A DNA stretch of 64,000 nt, from NCBI GenBank assembly GCA_963799065.1, contig CAWCVJ010000001.1:1674001-1738000 (forward strand), read 5' to 3'. The notes under the pieces are model-generated. The model was not told the origin of the DNA. It saw only the letters and a program-made list of their open reading frames with translations, and did no database searches. The stretch comes from JAJPHW01 sp963799065 (lineage in GTDB: Bacteria > Acidobacteriota > Terriglobia > Terriglobales > Acidobacteriaceae). The stretch's first letter is position 1, and each line of letters starts with the position of its first letter. Of the stretch, positions 52,893 through 60,947 are shown in pieces. Made by a program: the position numbers and the translations under genes.

Positions 52893-53345
52893 ATGGCCTT
52901 CCATTTTTCTCTGGCGACGCTGCTCAAACTGCGGCAGGCAATCGAGAAACAAAGAGAAATGCAGCTGCTCGAAGCTCGCGGAAAAGTACTGCGCATCGAA
53001 CAGGAAATTGAATCCGTGAAGCAGGAAAGTGCCGAAGTCGCGGCCCAAGCCCTAGCCGCAATGACTCAAGGCGTTCCCGCGGCGGAGTTGCAATTTGCCA
53101 GCATGAGGCGCGAACGTCTGGCCAATTTGCGCAAGAAATTCGACAACGAGCTTATCGCCGCCGAAGCCGTTTGCCGAGAACGAAGCACGGCGTTGCAAGC
53201 GGCGCAGCGTGAAAAGGAAATTCTGGCCTCGCTACGTGAGGCTCAGTTCGCGCAATATCAACTGGAACGCAAACGCCGCGATCAGCAAATGGCCGACGAC
53301 TTATTTCTGGGGCGAAAGTTTTCTCGCGGTTCCCGATCGGAGTAG
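52893..53345 (+). CDS. fliJ: Flagellar FliJ-like protein
   Basis: 150 residues, almost entirely helical and charged (FSLATLLKLRQAIEKQREMQLLEARGKVLRIEQEIESVK...), as for the FliJ coiled-coil stalk of the export ATPase. Sequence conservation in FliJ is weak, so the call rests on position after fliI and on the coiled-coil. Confidence 0.85.
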   Translation: MAFHFSLATLLKLRQAIEKQREMQLLEARGKVLRIEQEIESVKQESAEVAAQALAAMTQGVPAAELQFASMRRERLANLRKKFDNELIAAEAVCRERSTALQAAQREKEILASLREAQFAQYQLERKRRDQQMADDLFLGRKFSRGSRSE

Positions 53346-53498
53346 TTAGCAGCAATCGGCAAGCAGGCGGATTCTGCCGAGTGGGGGATCGGCATCCGCT
53401 GCCCATCAGGCGAAAGCGGCGGCACTCCGGCATGCTGCAAGGCCTCCTCAACGCTGATTCTGTTCACTATAATCTCGCTCCGATCTAACCTTTTAGGT

Positions 53499-53515
53499 TG
53501 GAGACAGACGTGCTT
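53499..53515 (+). promoter_or_regulatory. Weak sigma-54 (-24/-12) promoter candidate before fliK
   Basis: TGG (53499-53501), ten bases, then GC (53512-53513) followed by TTT keeps the invariant GG-N10-GC spacing of RpoN promoters but matches the full TGGCACG...TTGC consensus at only about 7 of 12 positions. It lies 36 bases before the fliK ATG in the 203-base gap (53346-53548) after fliJ. That gap also contains a small palindrome (AACCT-TTT-AGGTT). Confidence 0.35.
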
Positions 53516-53548
53516 TGTCCTCCTCGTGTTACCGGTTGAACGAAGAAA

Positions 53549-55306
53549 ATGCTACCGCCGACTTTACAGCTCGCATCCGCCACGCAGCAAACTGCTCCCA
53601 CTCGTTCGGGCGAGAGTGCGGCCCTCGGAGCCTTCGCGAAGCTGTTGAGCGCAAGCTCGAAGAAATCCGCTGAGCCGGCGCCGGCAACTCCCGCGTTGGC
53701 CGGAAGCCATGAAAGGGCGACGCCCGACGCGATACGACCACACCCGTCGGGGCTGGACCTTCAACCCACGCCAGCGCCACTCCTTCACGCACCGCTCACT
53801 GCGGCGGCAGACGAGAATCTGCGGTCGGCAATCACCGCTTTCCAGACTTCACCTACCCTATCGGATGTTCCTCCGCAAGATTCGCCGGTCCTCTGCCTGA
53901 ATAGTCTGGGAGATACTCCCGATTCGTCTCATCTCCAGGGAGATTCGACTTTACCTGCTCAGGGAACGGTCTTATTGGGCGATACGTCAAGTGCGGCGGC
54001 GGGTGCCCCCACTCCAAGCGCTGGCACGCCACTGTTGGAACAGTCAGTCCCGAGTTTCTTCAAAGCCGCGGCAGGTGAAGATAAACCGCGACTTGCCAAT
54101 GCGAGCACTGGCGGGCAGCCGACCTCTGTTGGATCGTTAACGCCGACGGCGAACGAGAACCAAATCGCAAAAAGCTCAATCCTAGCGCCATCACGACTTC
54201 CAGCGAATAACATGAACGAACACCCCCCGGAATCCAACGCCACTGGCACTCAGTTCGTGTCCACCCCACCGGCTTTGATCGTGCCGAACGCGACTTCAAA
54301 TCCTGTCAATTCGGTAGCGCCCGCCCCGCAGTCAAACGCAAAGGCACCAGCGACCCTGCCGATTCCGGCGAAGACAGACGGCGTCTCGATCACGGCGGAA
54401 AAAGCTCCCGTGATTGGCCAGGCTCCGGTCACACCGGAGAGAGGCTTACAGATCGCAAATCCACCGAAGGAAGCTAAGCCCATTACTGCGCAGAGCTCAG
54501 GGCGGGCCACTCCGTCGGGTCCGAACCGCCCGGGTTCTGGCTCGAACGGAAAGTCCGTCGGGCCCGCACCACGGAATTCCCTGCCAACGAATTCGCTGCG
54601 TTTGGCATCGAGTGCGGCACAGGCTTCCAGTGAACTGAACAGCCGAGAATCGGGGAACGCGGCATCCGGAGCCGACAATACGAACTCGACGAGACAGACT
54701 CCCGCGCCCGCGCTCGTTCCTGCGGCCGGACTGACGGGCGACGACTCCGTTACAACCAACGCTGTCGCGATTCCGGCCAATGACGGTGCATCCTCATCGC
54801 GACCTTTAACTGCGCGAGCATCGTTACCACCCGCAGATGCTGCGACCGCGCCGGAAGAAACGCCGACCGCCGCGTCATCGACTTCTGCGGGTGCCGAAGT
54901 GGTGCAAGCAGCCCGAATCATAAACCAGGCCGGACAGTCTCAATTGCATCTGGGTTTGCGCACCCAGGCCTTCGGCAGCGTACAACTGCATACCCAGATC
55001 CGGGATAGCGGAGTCGAGCTCCTGGTCGGCAGTCAAAAAGGCGAGCTGCATTCCTTTCTTACCCCGGAAACCCTCAAGTCGGAGCTGAGCGCCCGCGATG
55101 GCAGTTTGCGCTTGCATGATATGCGCTTTCTATCGCAGGAACAAAACAGCAATTCCGGAGGCGGCCGGAGCCAATCGGAACCGCGTGCGCCCGTTCACGA
55201 AAACAGAAACCGAGACTCGGATGGCAGCGCGGGCGATCGGCCAGAAACCGGGGAAGCGACGCTCGAAGCGTCATGGATCCGGGGACGAGTCAGCATTCGC
55301 GCTTGA
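53549..55306 (+). CDS. fliK: Flagellar hook-length control protein FliK
   Basis: 585 residues. The N-terminal three-quarters is a low-complexity Ala/Pro/Ser/Thr ruler region; the C-terminal Flg_hook domain (about 470-540: LHLGLRTQAFGSVQLHTQIRDSGVELLV... TLKSELSARDGSLRLHDMRF) is the conserved part. It measures hook length and switches substrate specificity at FlhB. Long antisense ORFs over this gene are shadows of its biased composition. Confidence 0.88.
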   Translation: MLPPTLQLASATQQTAPTRSGESAALGAFAKLLSASSKKSAEPAPATPALAGSHERATPDAIRPHPSGLDLQPTPAPLLHAPLTAAADENLRSAITAFQTSPTLSDVPPQDSPVLCLNSLGDTPDSSHLQGDSTLPAQGTVLLGDTSSAAAGAPTPSAGTPLLEQSVPSFFKAAAGEDKPRLANASTGGQPTSVGSLTPTANENQIAKSSILAPSRLPANNMNEHPPESNATGTQFVSTPPALIVPNATSNPVNSVAPAPQSNAKAPATLPIPAKTDGVSITAEKAPVIGQAPVTPERGLQIANPPKEAKPITAQSSGRATPSGPNRPGSGSNGKSVGPAPRNSLPTNSLRLASSAAQASSELNSRESGNAASGADNTNSTRQTPAPALVPAAGLTGDDSVTTNAVAIPANDGASSSRPLTARASLPPADAATAPEETPTAASSTSAGAEVVQAARIINQAGQSQLHLGLRTQAFGSVQLHTQIRDSGVELLVGSQKGELHSFLTPETLKSELSARDGSLRLHDMRFLSQEQNSNSGGGRSQSEPRAPVHENRNRDSDGSAGDRPETGEATLEASWIRGRVSIRA

Positions 55307-55363
55307 TCAGGACTTTGGAAAGTGATCGCGAAGACGGACAGTAACCCACTTAAGGAGTGAGTC

Positions 55364-55690
55364 ATGAATATTCACGCAACCACCGCAACCAATCCGGCTA
55401 CAGGCGCCGCGTCCAGCGGCAGTTCGAGCGGCAGCAGTAGTTTGTTGAATCAGACGCAGAACGAATTCATCCAGTTGCTGGCGGCACAATTGCAAAATCA
55501 AAGTCCGCTGGACCCCGTCGATCCCACCACTTTTACCTCGCAACTGGTGCAGTTCAACATGCTCGATGAGCTGACTCAAATCAATAACACGCTTAGCACC
55601 GCCTATCCCGCAGCTTCAGGGACCAGTGCGGGAACTACTACAGGCAACCCGACCGGAAGCGCTGTGCATTCCGCGACAGGAGCAAACTAA
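55364..55690 (+). CDS. flgD: Flagellar hook-capping protein FlgD, N-terminal module only
   Basis: 108 residues, against about 230 in E. coli. The conserved N-terminal export/capping motif is intact (QNEFIQLLAAQLQNQSPLDPVDPTTFTSQLVQFNMLDELTQINNTL), but the Ig/Tudor-like C-terminal domain is absent; the gene ends in a Ser/Thr/Gly tail and runs straight into flgE. The stop overlaps the flgE ATG by one base. ATG 55364 follows AAGGAGTGAGTC. Confidence 0.9.
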   Translation: MNIHATTATNPATGAASSGSSSGSSSLLNQTQNEFIQLLAAQLQNQSPLDPVDPTTFTSQLVQFNMLDELTQINNTLSTAYPAASGTSAGTTTGNPTGSAVHSATGAN

Positions 55691-56943
55691 TGCCCAATTT
55701 TTCCATTCCGTTATCCGGCCTGACCGCCGATTCCACCGCGCTCGCCACCGTCGCTAATAACCTGGCTAACCAGAACACCACAGGCTACAAAGACACCAGC
55801 GTGAACTTCACCGAGCTTTTCTATCAAAACCTGGGCACCACGGGCTCAGGCGACCCGATCCAGGTGGGCGCAGGGGTGCAGATCGGCTCGCTACCCAGCA
55901 ACTTCAGTCAGGGGAGCGTAAGTTCAACTGGAGTCTCAACCGACGTCGCCATCCAAGGGGAGGGATTTTTCGTGGCGCAACAGAACGGGGCCCTCACTTA
56001 TACTCGCGCCGGCGATTTCTTGGTGGACAAAAACAATTACCTGGTGACGCCGCAAGGCCAGCAGGTGCTGGGCTATCCGGCGGTGAATGGCGTGGTGAAT
56101 TCCGGAACCGCCGTGGGCCCACTGCAATTGGGAGCGGGCAGCATCAGTCCACCGGTGCCGACGGCCAACGTACAGATTGTGAGCAACCTCAACTCGGGCG
56201 CGGCGGTCGGTTCCAGCTACTCTACGCCGGTGACCATTTACGACTCGCTGGGGACGAGCCATAACCTTACGCTCACCTTCACTAATACGGGCGTCAATGC
56301 CTGGAACTACTCACTCTCGCTGCCCACAGGCGACTACACTCCAGCGACGGGTTCCATGCTGCCGCCTGGGGTGGTGGCGCAGGGCACGATGACCTTCAAC
56401 GGAAGCGGCACCCTGCTGACGCCGGCGGCAAACGTAACCGGAATTGTAGTTCCCAATCTGACCGACGGCGCCAACGACCTAACCTTCAACTGGAATCTGT
56501 TTAACGGAGCGACGCCCGTGATCACGCAAGTGGCTGCTCCGAACAGTACCTCCGCTACCACTCAGGACGGTAATGCCAGCGGCACCTTAACCGATTTCAC
56601 CATCGCCTCCGATGGCACCATTACCGGTTCTTTCACCAATGGCGAGACTGCGGCCCTGGGAAGATTGGCTCTTGCCAACTTTGCCAGTTATCAGGGCTTG
56701 CAGAATCTGGGCAACACCGACTACGCCCAGACACTCGCTTCAGGACAGGCGGTTATCGGCGTTCCGGGCACTGGAGGTTTGGGATCGATTTCCGGCGGAG
56801 CGCTCGAACTCTCCAATGTGGACGTCGCCACCGAGTTTGCCAATCTCATCGTTGCGCAGCGCGCGTTTGAGGCTAACGCGAAATCGGTGACCACCTTCGA
56901 CACCATCACGCAGGACACGATCAACATGGATCCCGCCACGTAA
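55690..56943 (+). CDS. flgE: Flagellar hook protein FlgE
   Basis: 417 residues. The N-terminal rod/hook motif (LSGLTADSTALATVANNLANQNTTGYKD), D1/D2 hook domains (GDFLVDKNNYLVTPQGQQVLGYP, TPVTIYDSLGTSHNLTLTF) and the C-terminal FEANAKSVTTFDTITQDTIN are all present. It polymerises under the FlgD cap. Confidence 0.96.
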   Translation: MPNFSIPLSGLTADSTALATVANNLANQNTTGYKDTSVNFTELFYQNLGTTGSGDPIQVGAGVQIGSLPSNFSQGSVSSTGVSTDVAIQGEGFFVAQQNGALTYTRAGDFLVDKNNYLVTPQGQQVLGYPAVNGVVNSGTAVGPLQLGAGSISPPVPTANVQIVSNLNSGAAVGSSYSTPVTIYDSLGTSHNLTLTFTNTGVNAWNYSLSLPTGDYTPATGSMLPPGVVAQGTMTFNGSGTLLTPAANVTGIVVPNLTDGANDLTFNWNLFNGATPVITQVAAPNSTSATTQDGNASGTLTDFTIASDGTITGSFTNGETAALGRLALANFASYQGLQNLGNTDYAQTLASGQAVIGVPGTGGLGSISGGALELSNVDVATEFANLIVAQRAFEANAKSVTTFDTITQDTINMDPAT

Positions 56944-56972
56944 AGCGGGGGAATGGCCCTGAGACTCACCAA

Positions 56973-57008
56973 ACCCGACCGGGGTTGATCGAATGCCCCC
57001 GGTCGGGT
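56973..57008 (+). terminator. Strong GC-rich hairpin after flgE, possible terminator
   Basis: ACCCGACCGGGG (56973-56984) pairs perfectly with CCCCGGTCGGGT (56997-57008) around a 12-base loop, 30 bases after the flgE stop. It has no U-run behind it, so it could be a terminator or an mRNA-stabilising end. The following 231 bases (57009-57239) hold the sigma-54 promoter before fliN and no ORF I trust. Confidence 0.65.
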
Positions 57009-57207
57009 GTCTTGCGCTTCCGCCTTTCTGTTCCCGGTCTCGCGCTTCATTCTTTTCCCGTTCTAATGAGAGCAGTTTCATTTTGGACTCAGGAGTACAC
57101 GTCGCATAGATTTTTGCTGCATCGGGAACTTGGCGATTTCAGGCGGAATCCCAGCAAAACCACGTTTTCCGAGATCGCTTCCATCTTGAGATTTCCGAAG
57201 AAGCCTC

Positions 57208-57223
57208 TGGCCCCCCACTTGCT
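57208..57223 (+). promoter_or_regulatory. Sigma-54 (-24/-12) promoter candidate before fliN
   Basis: TGGCCC-CCCAC-TTGCT: GG and GC are separated by exactly 10 bases and 10 of 12 consensus positions (TGGCACG-N4-TTGCW) match. Transcription would begin about 57233-57236, very close to the fliN ATG at 57240. Two sigma-54 activators are encoded in the same cluster. Confidence 0.6.
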
Positions 57224-57239
57224 TCTGCCTATTCGAATT

Positions 57240-57527
57240 ATGGCGCATGCGGCAGTGGCAAGGACGGTCGAGACGAACGACAAGGAAAGCGAGGCTCAGG
57301 CAGCATGGGCGCAAGCGCTGCATTTTCACTGTCAGTTATCCGTGAGCCTCGCGGTGCCGGAGTTCACCATCAATCGACTTCTGCGCCTCAAACGAAAGTC
57401 GATCGTGGATACACGCTGGCGCCTTGAGTCCGATGTTCCGTTGAGGGTTAACGGTGAAGTCATTGCCTGGGCGGAGTTCGAAGTGGTTGGGAACCATCTC
57501 GCCGTGCGAATTACGGAGCTGGCATGA
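57240..57527 (+). CDS. fliN: Flagellar motor switch protein FliN (SpoA domain)
   Basis: 95 residues with a SpoA/FliN C-terminus: FHCQLSVSLAVPEFTINRLLRLKRKSIVDTRWRLESDVPLRVNGEVIAWAEFEVVGNHLAVRI. FliN forms the lower C-ring. No FliM is encoded next to it. The frame continues upstream to 56985, but the extra peptide is not FliN-like and would cross the hairpin; the ATG at 57240 has no Shine-Dalgarno, so a start a few codons on (GTG 57255) is possible. Confidence 0.88.
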   Translation: MAHAAVARTVETNDKESEAQAAWAQALHFHCQLSVSLAVPEFTINRLLRLKRKSIVDTRWRLESDVPLRVNGEVIAWAEFEVVGNHLAVRITELA

Positions 57528-57892
57528 ATCGAGCGGAGGTCGCGAGTTACGAGTCTGACATGGATACAAGCGCAAGAGCGCGGATTGCGCGCAATCGATC
57601 GAGATCGTGGTTGCCCGTGGGCGGACGGCTGCGCGATCTTTACCGCCGGTCTCGTAGCTTTTGGGCCAAAGGACTGAGTTCAACGTCCGCTCGAGCGCAA
57701 AAACAACTGAAATTATGCGAGAGCTTGAGCATAGGCGAGCGTCGACTTTTGCTTTTGGTGGAGTGCAGGTCGCAGAAATTTCTACTCGCCGCTGCGGGGA
57801 ACTTGATATCGCTGGTAAGCGAACTGCGCTCTGAGGTCGATTCTTCCCGCGAAGAATTGCTGACTGCGAAGAGCGATGGGGGGCAGCCATGA
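57524..57892 (+). CDS. fliO: FliO-like flagellar biosynthesis protein without an N-terminal membrane anchor
   Basis: 122 residues. The C-terminal core (LKLCESLSIGERRLLLLVECRSQKFLLAAAGNLISLVSEL) matches FliO. The N-terminal 60 residues are basic (ARIARNRSRSWLPVGGRLRDLYRRSRSF) and contain no membrane helix, whereas FliO is normally anchored by one. It overlaps fliN (ATGA) and fliP. Assigned as FliO by position and the core motif. Confidence 0.72.
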   Translation: MNRAEVASYESDMDTSARARIARNRSRSWLPVGGRLRDLYRRSRSFWAKGLSSTSARAQKQLKLCESLSIGERRLLLLVECRSQKFLLAAAGNLISLVSELRSEVDSSREELLTAKSDGGQP

Positions 57893-58596
57893 CGTCGCCC
57901 TTGCTGCCCGCCTTGTTCGCGTTGCTATCGCCCCCGGCGGGTGGCCTATCTTTGCCCGGCATCACCTCGGGGTCGGTGCCTTGGAACATCGTCGTATTGC
58001 TGACGGTGCTCACTCTCCTGCCCTCGCTATTCATCACCATGACGCCGTTTGCGCGGCTGCTCATCGTATTTCACTTTCTTCGCCAAGCGCTCGGTACGCA
58101 GACCGCGCCGACCAACCAGACGCTGATCGGATTAGCGCTGATCTTGACCCTGTTTCTCATGCAGCCGGTGGGAGCGCAGATTCATCAAGCGGCGCTCACT
58201 CCGTTTCTCGATGGCAAGTTGAGCGCGTGGCAGGCGGTCGAAGAGGGCGCGGGACCGATGCGTCACTTCATGCTCAAATTCGCGCGCGAAAAAGATCTGG
58301 CGCTGTTTCTCGAATTGGCTCGCCAGCCTCGCCCTGCAAGCCCCGAAGACTTAAGCATGCAGGTGGTGGTACCGGCGTACCTGGTCTCCGAATTGAAGGC
58401 GGGATTTCAGATTGGTGCTGTATTGTATTTGCCTTTCATCGTGGTCGACCTGGGCGTGGCCGCCGTGACCACCTCGGTGGGCATGATGCAACTGCCTCCA
58501 GTGGTGATCTCGACGCCGCTGAAAATTTTGCTGTTCGTCATGGTCGATGGCTGGAACCTGCTGGTGGGTTCGTTGCTCAAGAGTTTTTCGAATTGA
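57889..58596 (+). CDS. fliP: Flagellar export gate protein FliP
   Basis: 235 residues. Signal/TM region, then the signature MTPFARLLIVFHFLRQALGTQTAPTNQTLIGLALILTLFLM, and at the C-terminus VVVPAYLVSELKAGFQIGAVLYLPFIVVDLGVAAVTTSVGMMQLPPVVISTPLKILLFVMVDGWNLL. FliP5 forms the gate with FliQ and FliR. ATG 57889 overlaps the fliO stop. Confidence 0.96.
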   Translation: MTSPLLPALFALLSPPAGGLSLPGITSGSVPWNIVVLLTVLTLLPSLFITMTPFARLLIVFHFLRQALGTQTAPTNQTLIGLALILTLFLMQPVGAQIHQAALTPFLDGKLSAWQAVEEGAGPMRHFMLKFAREKDLALFLELARQPRPASPEDLSMQVVVPAYLVSELKAGFQIGAVLYLPFIVVDLGVAAVTTSVGMMQLPPVVISTPLKILLFVMVDGWNLLVGSLLKSFSN

Positions 58597-58618
58597 GCCT
58601 GATCGAGCGGGAAGAGAA

Positions 58619-58894
58619 ATGCCAATGGAAACGGGACTGACCATCGAACTGGCTCGCAGGACGCTCGAAGCAACTTTGTGGATGGCCGCGCCGTTGCTGA
58701 TCGTCGCGACCATCGTCAGCCTGCTGATCAGCGTGGGGCAAGTGCTGACTTCACTACAGGACAACACCCTCTCGACGGTTCCCCGCTTGGCGGCAGTGGC
58801 TGGCGCAGCTCTGGTGCTGACCCCGTGGATGGTGCGCAAGCTGGGGATCTTTACGCTGTCGATGCTATCGGATTTCCGGCCGTACCTGCGCTGA
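58619..58894 (+). CDS. fliQ: Flagellar export gate protein FliQ
   Basis: 91 residues, two membrane helices (about 20-43 and 55-76) in the FliQ pattern: LARRTLEATLWMAAPLLIVATIVSLLISVGQVLTSLQDNTLSTVPRLAAVAGAALVLTPWM. ATG 58619; a second ATG two codons on is also possible. The longer frame from 58547 overlaps fliP. Confidence 0.94.
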   Translation: MPMETGLTIELARRTLEATLWMAAPLLIVATIVSLLISVGQVLTSLQDNTLSTVPRLAAVAGAALVLTPWMVRKLGIFTLSMLSDFRPYLR

Positions 58895-58933
58895 ATGCAG
58901 GCCAAGTTCGATCGAGTAAGAAATAGGAACGAT

Positions 58934-59707
58934 ATGGCAGGCTTCGATCTCGAATCCGCGATGGCGGCTGTGACGTTTGCAGGAGTGCGGGTGAGTGGCG
59001 TGATGTTATTTGCGCCATTGTTCAATCACACCGCCATGCCCCCCCGGGTCAAGGCCGGATTCGCCTTCGGTCTGACGGTCTTGCTCTACCCGGTTTATCG
59101 TGGGCAAACCGAACTCCTCACCGGCAGCCACTGGGTCGCATCGATCGCCGGCGAACTGGTGGTGGGCATCATGCTCGGCCTGACTCTGCAATTCTTCTTT
59201 GAAGCGGCTCAGCTGGCTGGCCATATCTGCGGCGTGCAGGCCGGGTTTGCCCTGGCCACGCTGTTCGATCCGCAGTCGCAGGCGGACAGTCCGGCGCTGG
59301 CCATTTTATTCCAGCTTGTCGCCCTGCTCTGTCTCTTGCAGCTCAACGTTCACCATTGGGTGTTGCGGGGTTTGGGGGCAAGCTTCCGGTATCTGCCCCC
59401 GGGCGGGTTGCAGTGGCATGAAGGCGCGCTCCATTCTCTGGTTCACGCCGCAGGCGCGATCTGGCTGGCGGGTGTGCAACTGGCCGCTCCGGTCATTGCA
59501 GCCACCCTGGCCCTCGACATCGGTTTAGGATTCCTGGCTCGAGCAGCACCGCAAATGCCGGTTTTGTACTTGGGTATTTCCCTCAAAGGCGTGTTGGGGC
59601 TTTCCGTTCTGGTGGGAGCACTGCGCTTCTGGCCAAGCATTTGGGAGAGCTACTTCGCGCGGGGAGTGGCGATGGGCGAGCGCCTGCTGCATCTGGCGGG
59701 GAACTGA
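58934..59707 (+). CDS. fliR: Flagellar export gate protein FliR
   Basis: 257 residues with about six membrane helices. Motifs GVRVSGVMLFAPLFNHTAMPPRVKAGFAFGLTVLLYP and LGASFRYLPPGG and a C-terminal PVLYLGISLKGVLGLSVLVGALRFWP. ATG 58934 has AGGAA 4-5 bases upstream; a longer frame from 58895 adds 13 residues. Confidence 0.93.
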   Translation: MAGFDLESAMAAVTFAGVRVSGVMLFAPLFNHTAMPPRVKAGFAFGLTVLLYPVYRGQTELLTGSHWVASIAGELVVGIMLGLTLQFFFEAAQLAGHICGVQAGFALATLFDPQSQADSPALAILFQLVALLCLLQLNVHHWVLRGLGASFRYLPPGGLQWHEGALHSLVHAAGAIWLAGVQLAAPVIAATLALDIGLGFLARAAPQMPVLYLGISLKGVLGLSVLVGALRFWPSIWESYFARGVAMGERLLHLAGN

Positions 59708-59789
59708 ATTTTAAAAGTGCAACTTGTAACCGACGAACGACGCGAGCGACTGTGCGAATCGAGTGACGAAGCGAGACGAGTGACGACCC

Positions 59790-60938
59790 GTGGCGGACGA
59801 ACAAAAAACCGAAGAAGCGACACCGCGGCGCAAGCTCAAGGCGCGTGAGCAAGGGCAGGTCGCTCGCAGCCACGAACTGATGGCCAGCCTCGCCATTATG
59901 ACCGCGATCATGATGCTGTCCTCGGAAGGAGCGCGTTTCCCCGGACAATGGCGGGCGTTGCTAAGCCGGTCGTTGGACCAGGCGGTCCGAAGCGATGTGG
60001 AATCGCAAAGCACCGTGATCGCGTGGACCGGAGTCACGCTCTGGGAAGCCGTCGGTCTGGTTATGTTGCTGAGTTGGACGGCGGCGCTGGCGGGCGCGAT
60101 CATGCAGGGCGGCTTTGTGTTTGCGCCCGAGGCCCTCCAGCCCAAGTGGTCGCGCATGGATCCGGCAGAACGCGTGAAACAACTCTTCTCCGTGGTTGCG
60201 CTGAGCCGTTTGCTGAAGTCCCTTGTGCCTGGCGCAATCATCGTTTGGCTGATGATCTCTTCGTTGTCGAGCTTGTGGGGAAATGTATTGGGCGCAGCTC
60301 GGCTTAGTCTGGCAGGTCTGAGCGGCTTCGCCTTTGCGATGGCGTATGCCGTGGCGTGGAAATCCGCGCTCGCTCTGCTGGCCTGGTCGCTGGCGGATTA
60401 CATGCTGGAGCGTTACCGCATGTCGCAGCAGTTGCGCATGAGCAAGCAGGAGTTGAAGGACGAGTACAAGCAAAGCGAAGGCAATCCCGCGATCAAGAAC
60501 CGGGTGCGCCGCCTGCGCCGCCAAGTCCACCGCAAGCGCATGCTCGAAGCCGTGAAGCGGGCCGCGGTCGTGATCACCAATCCGGATGAGTTCGCCATCG
60601 CGCTCGAATATCGCATGGACATGGCCGCGCCGGTTGTCGTGGCCAAGGGCCGAAACATCTTTGCGCAACAAATCAAGCAGGTGGCACTTTGGAACGGCAT
60701 TCCGATGATTGAAAATCGCCCGTTGGCTCACGCTTTGTACCGCGCCGTCGAAGTCGGACAATCGATTCCGTCCAAACTCTATGTCGTGATCGCGGCGATT
60801 TTAGCAGCCGTCTACCGTGCCCAGCAAACGGCGGCGGCCGCACAACCGCCGTCCAGTGCATGGCCTTCGGCAAGGCCGTCTACGGCGCGGCAACTGCCGG
60901 AATCTGTTCCGGTTGGCGCGGCGCAAGAGAGGGCATAG
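59790..60938 (+). CDS. flhB: Flagellar export protein FlhB with NPDE instead of NPTH
   Basis: 382 residues: N-terminal EEATPRRKLKAREQGQVARSHEL, four membrane helices (about 32-205), linker (MSKQELKDEYKQSEGNPAIKNRVRRL) and the cytoplasmic domain, where the autocleavage site is N264-P265-D266-E267. Family members usually have NPTH; Asn and Pro, which do the chemistry, are kept. A Pro/Ala/Ser tail follows. GTG 59790 chosen. Confidence 0.94.
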   Translation: MADEQKTEEATPRRKLKAREQGQVARSHELMASLAIMTAIMMLSSEGARFPGQWRALLSRSLDQAVRSDVESQSTVIAWTGVTLWEAVGLVMLLSWTAALAGAIMQGGFVFAPEALQPKWSRMDPAERVKQLFSVVALSRLLKSLVPGAIIVWLMISSLSSLWGNVLGAARLSLAGLSGFAFAMAYAVAWKSALALLAWSLADYMLERYRMSQQLRMSKQELKDEYKQSEGNPAIKNRVRRLRRQVHRKRMLEAVKRAAVVITNPDEFAIALEYRMDMAAPVVVAKGRNIFAQQIKQVALWNGIPMIENRPLAHALYRAVEVGQSIPSKLYVVIAAILAAVYRAQQTAAAAQPPSSAWPSARPSTARQLPESVPVGAAQERA

Positions 60939-60947
60939 GACAATCTC

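Noticed and set aside
53346..53498. Second GG...GC string (GGCACTCCGGCATGC) before fliK
   Set aside because: Spacing is 11, and it lies further from the start than the 53499 site.
56985..57239. Extension of the fliN frame to 56985
   Set aside because: The extra peptide has no FliN similarity and would cross a strong hairpin and the sigma-54 site.
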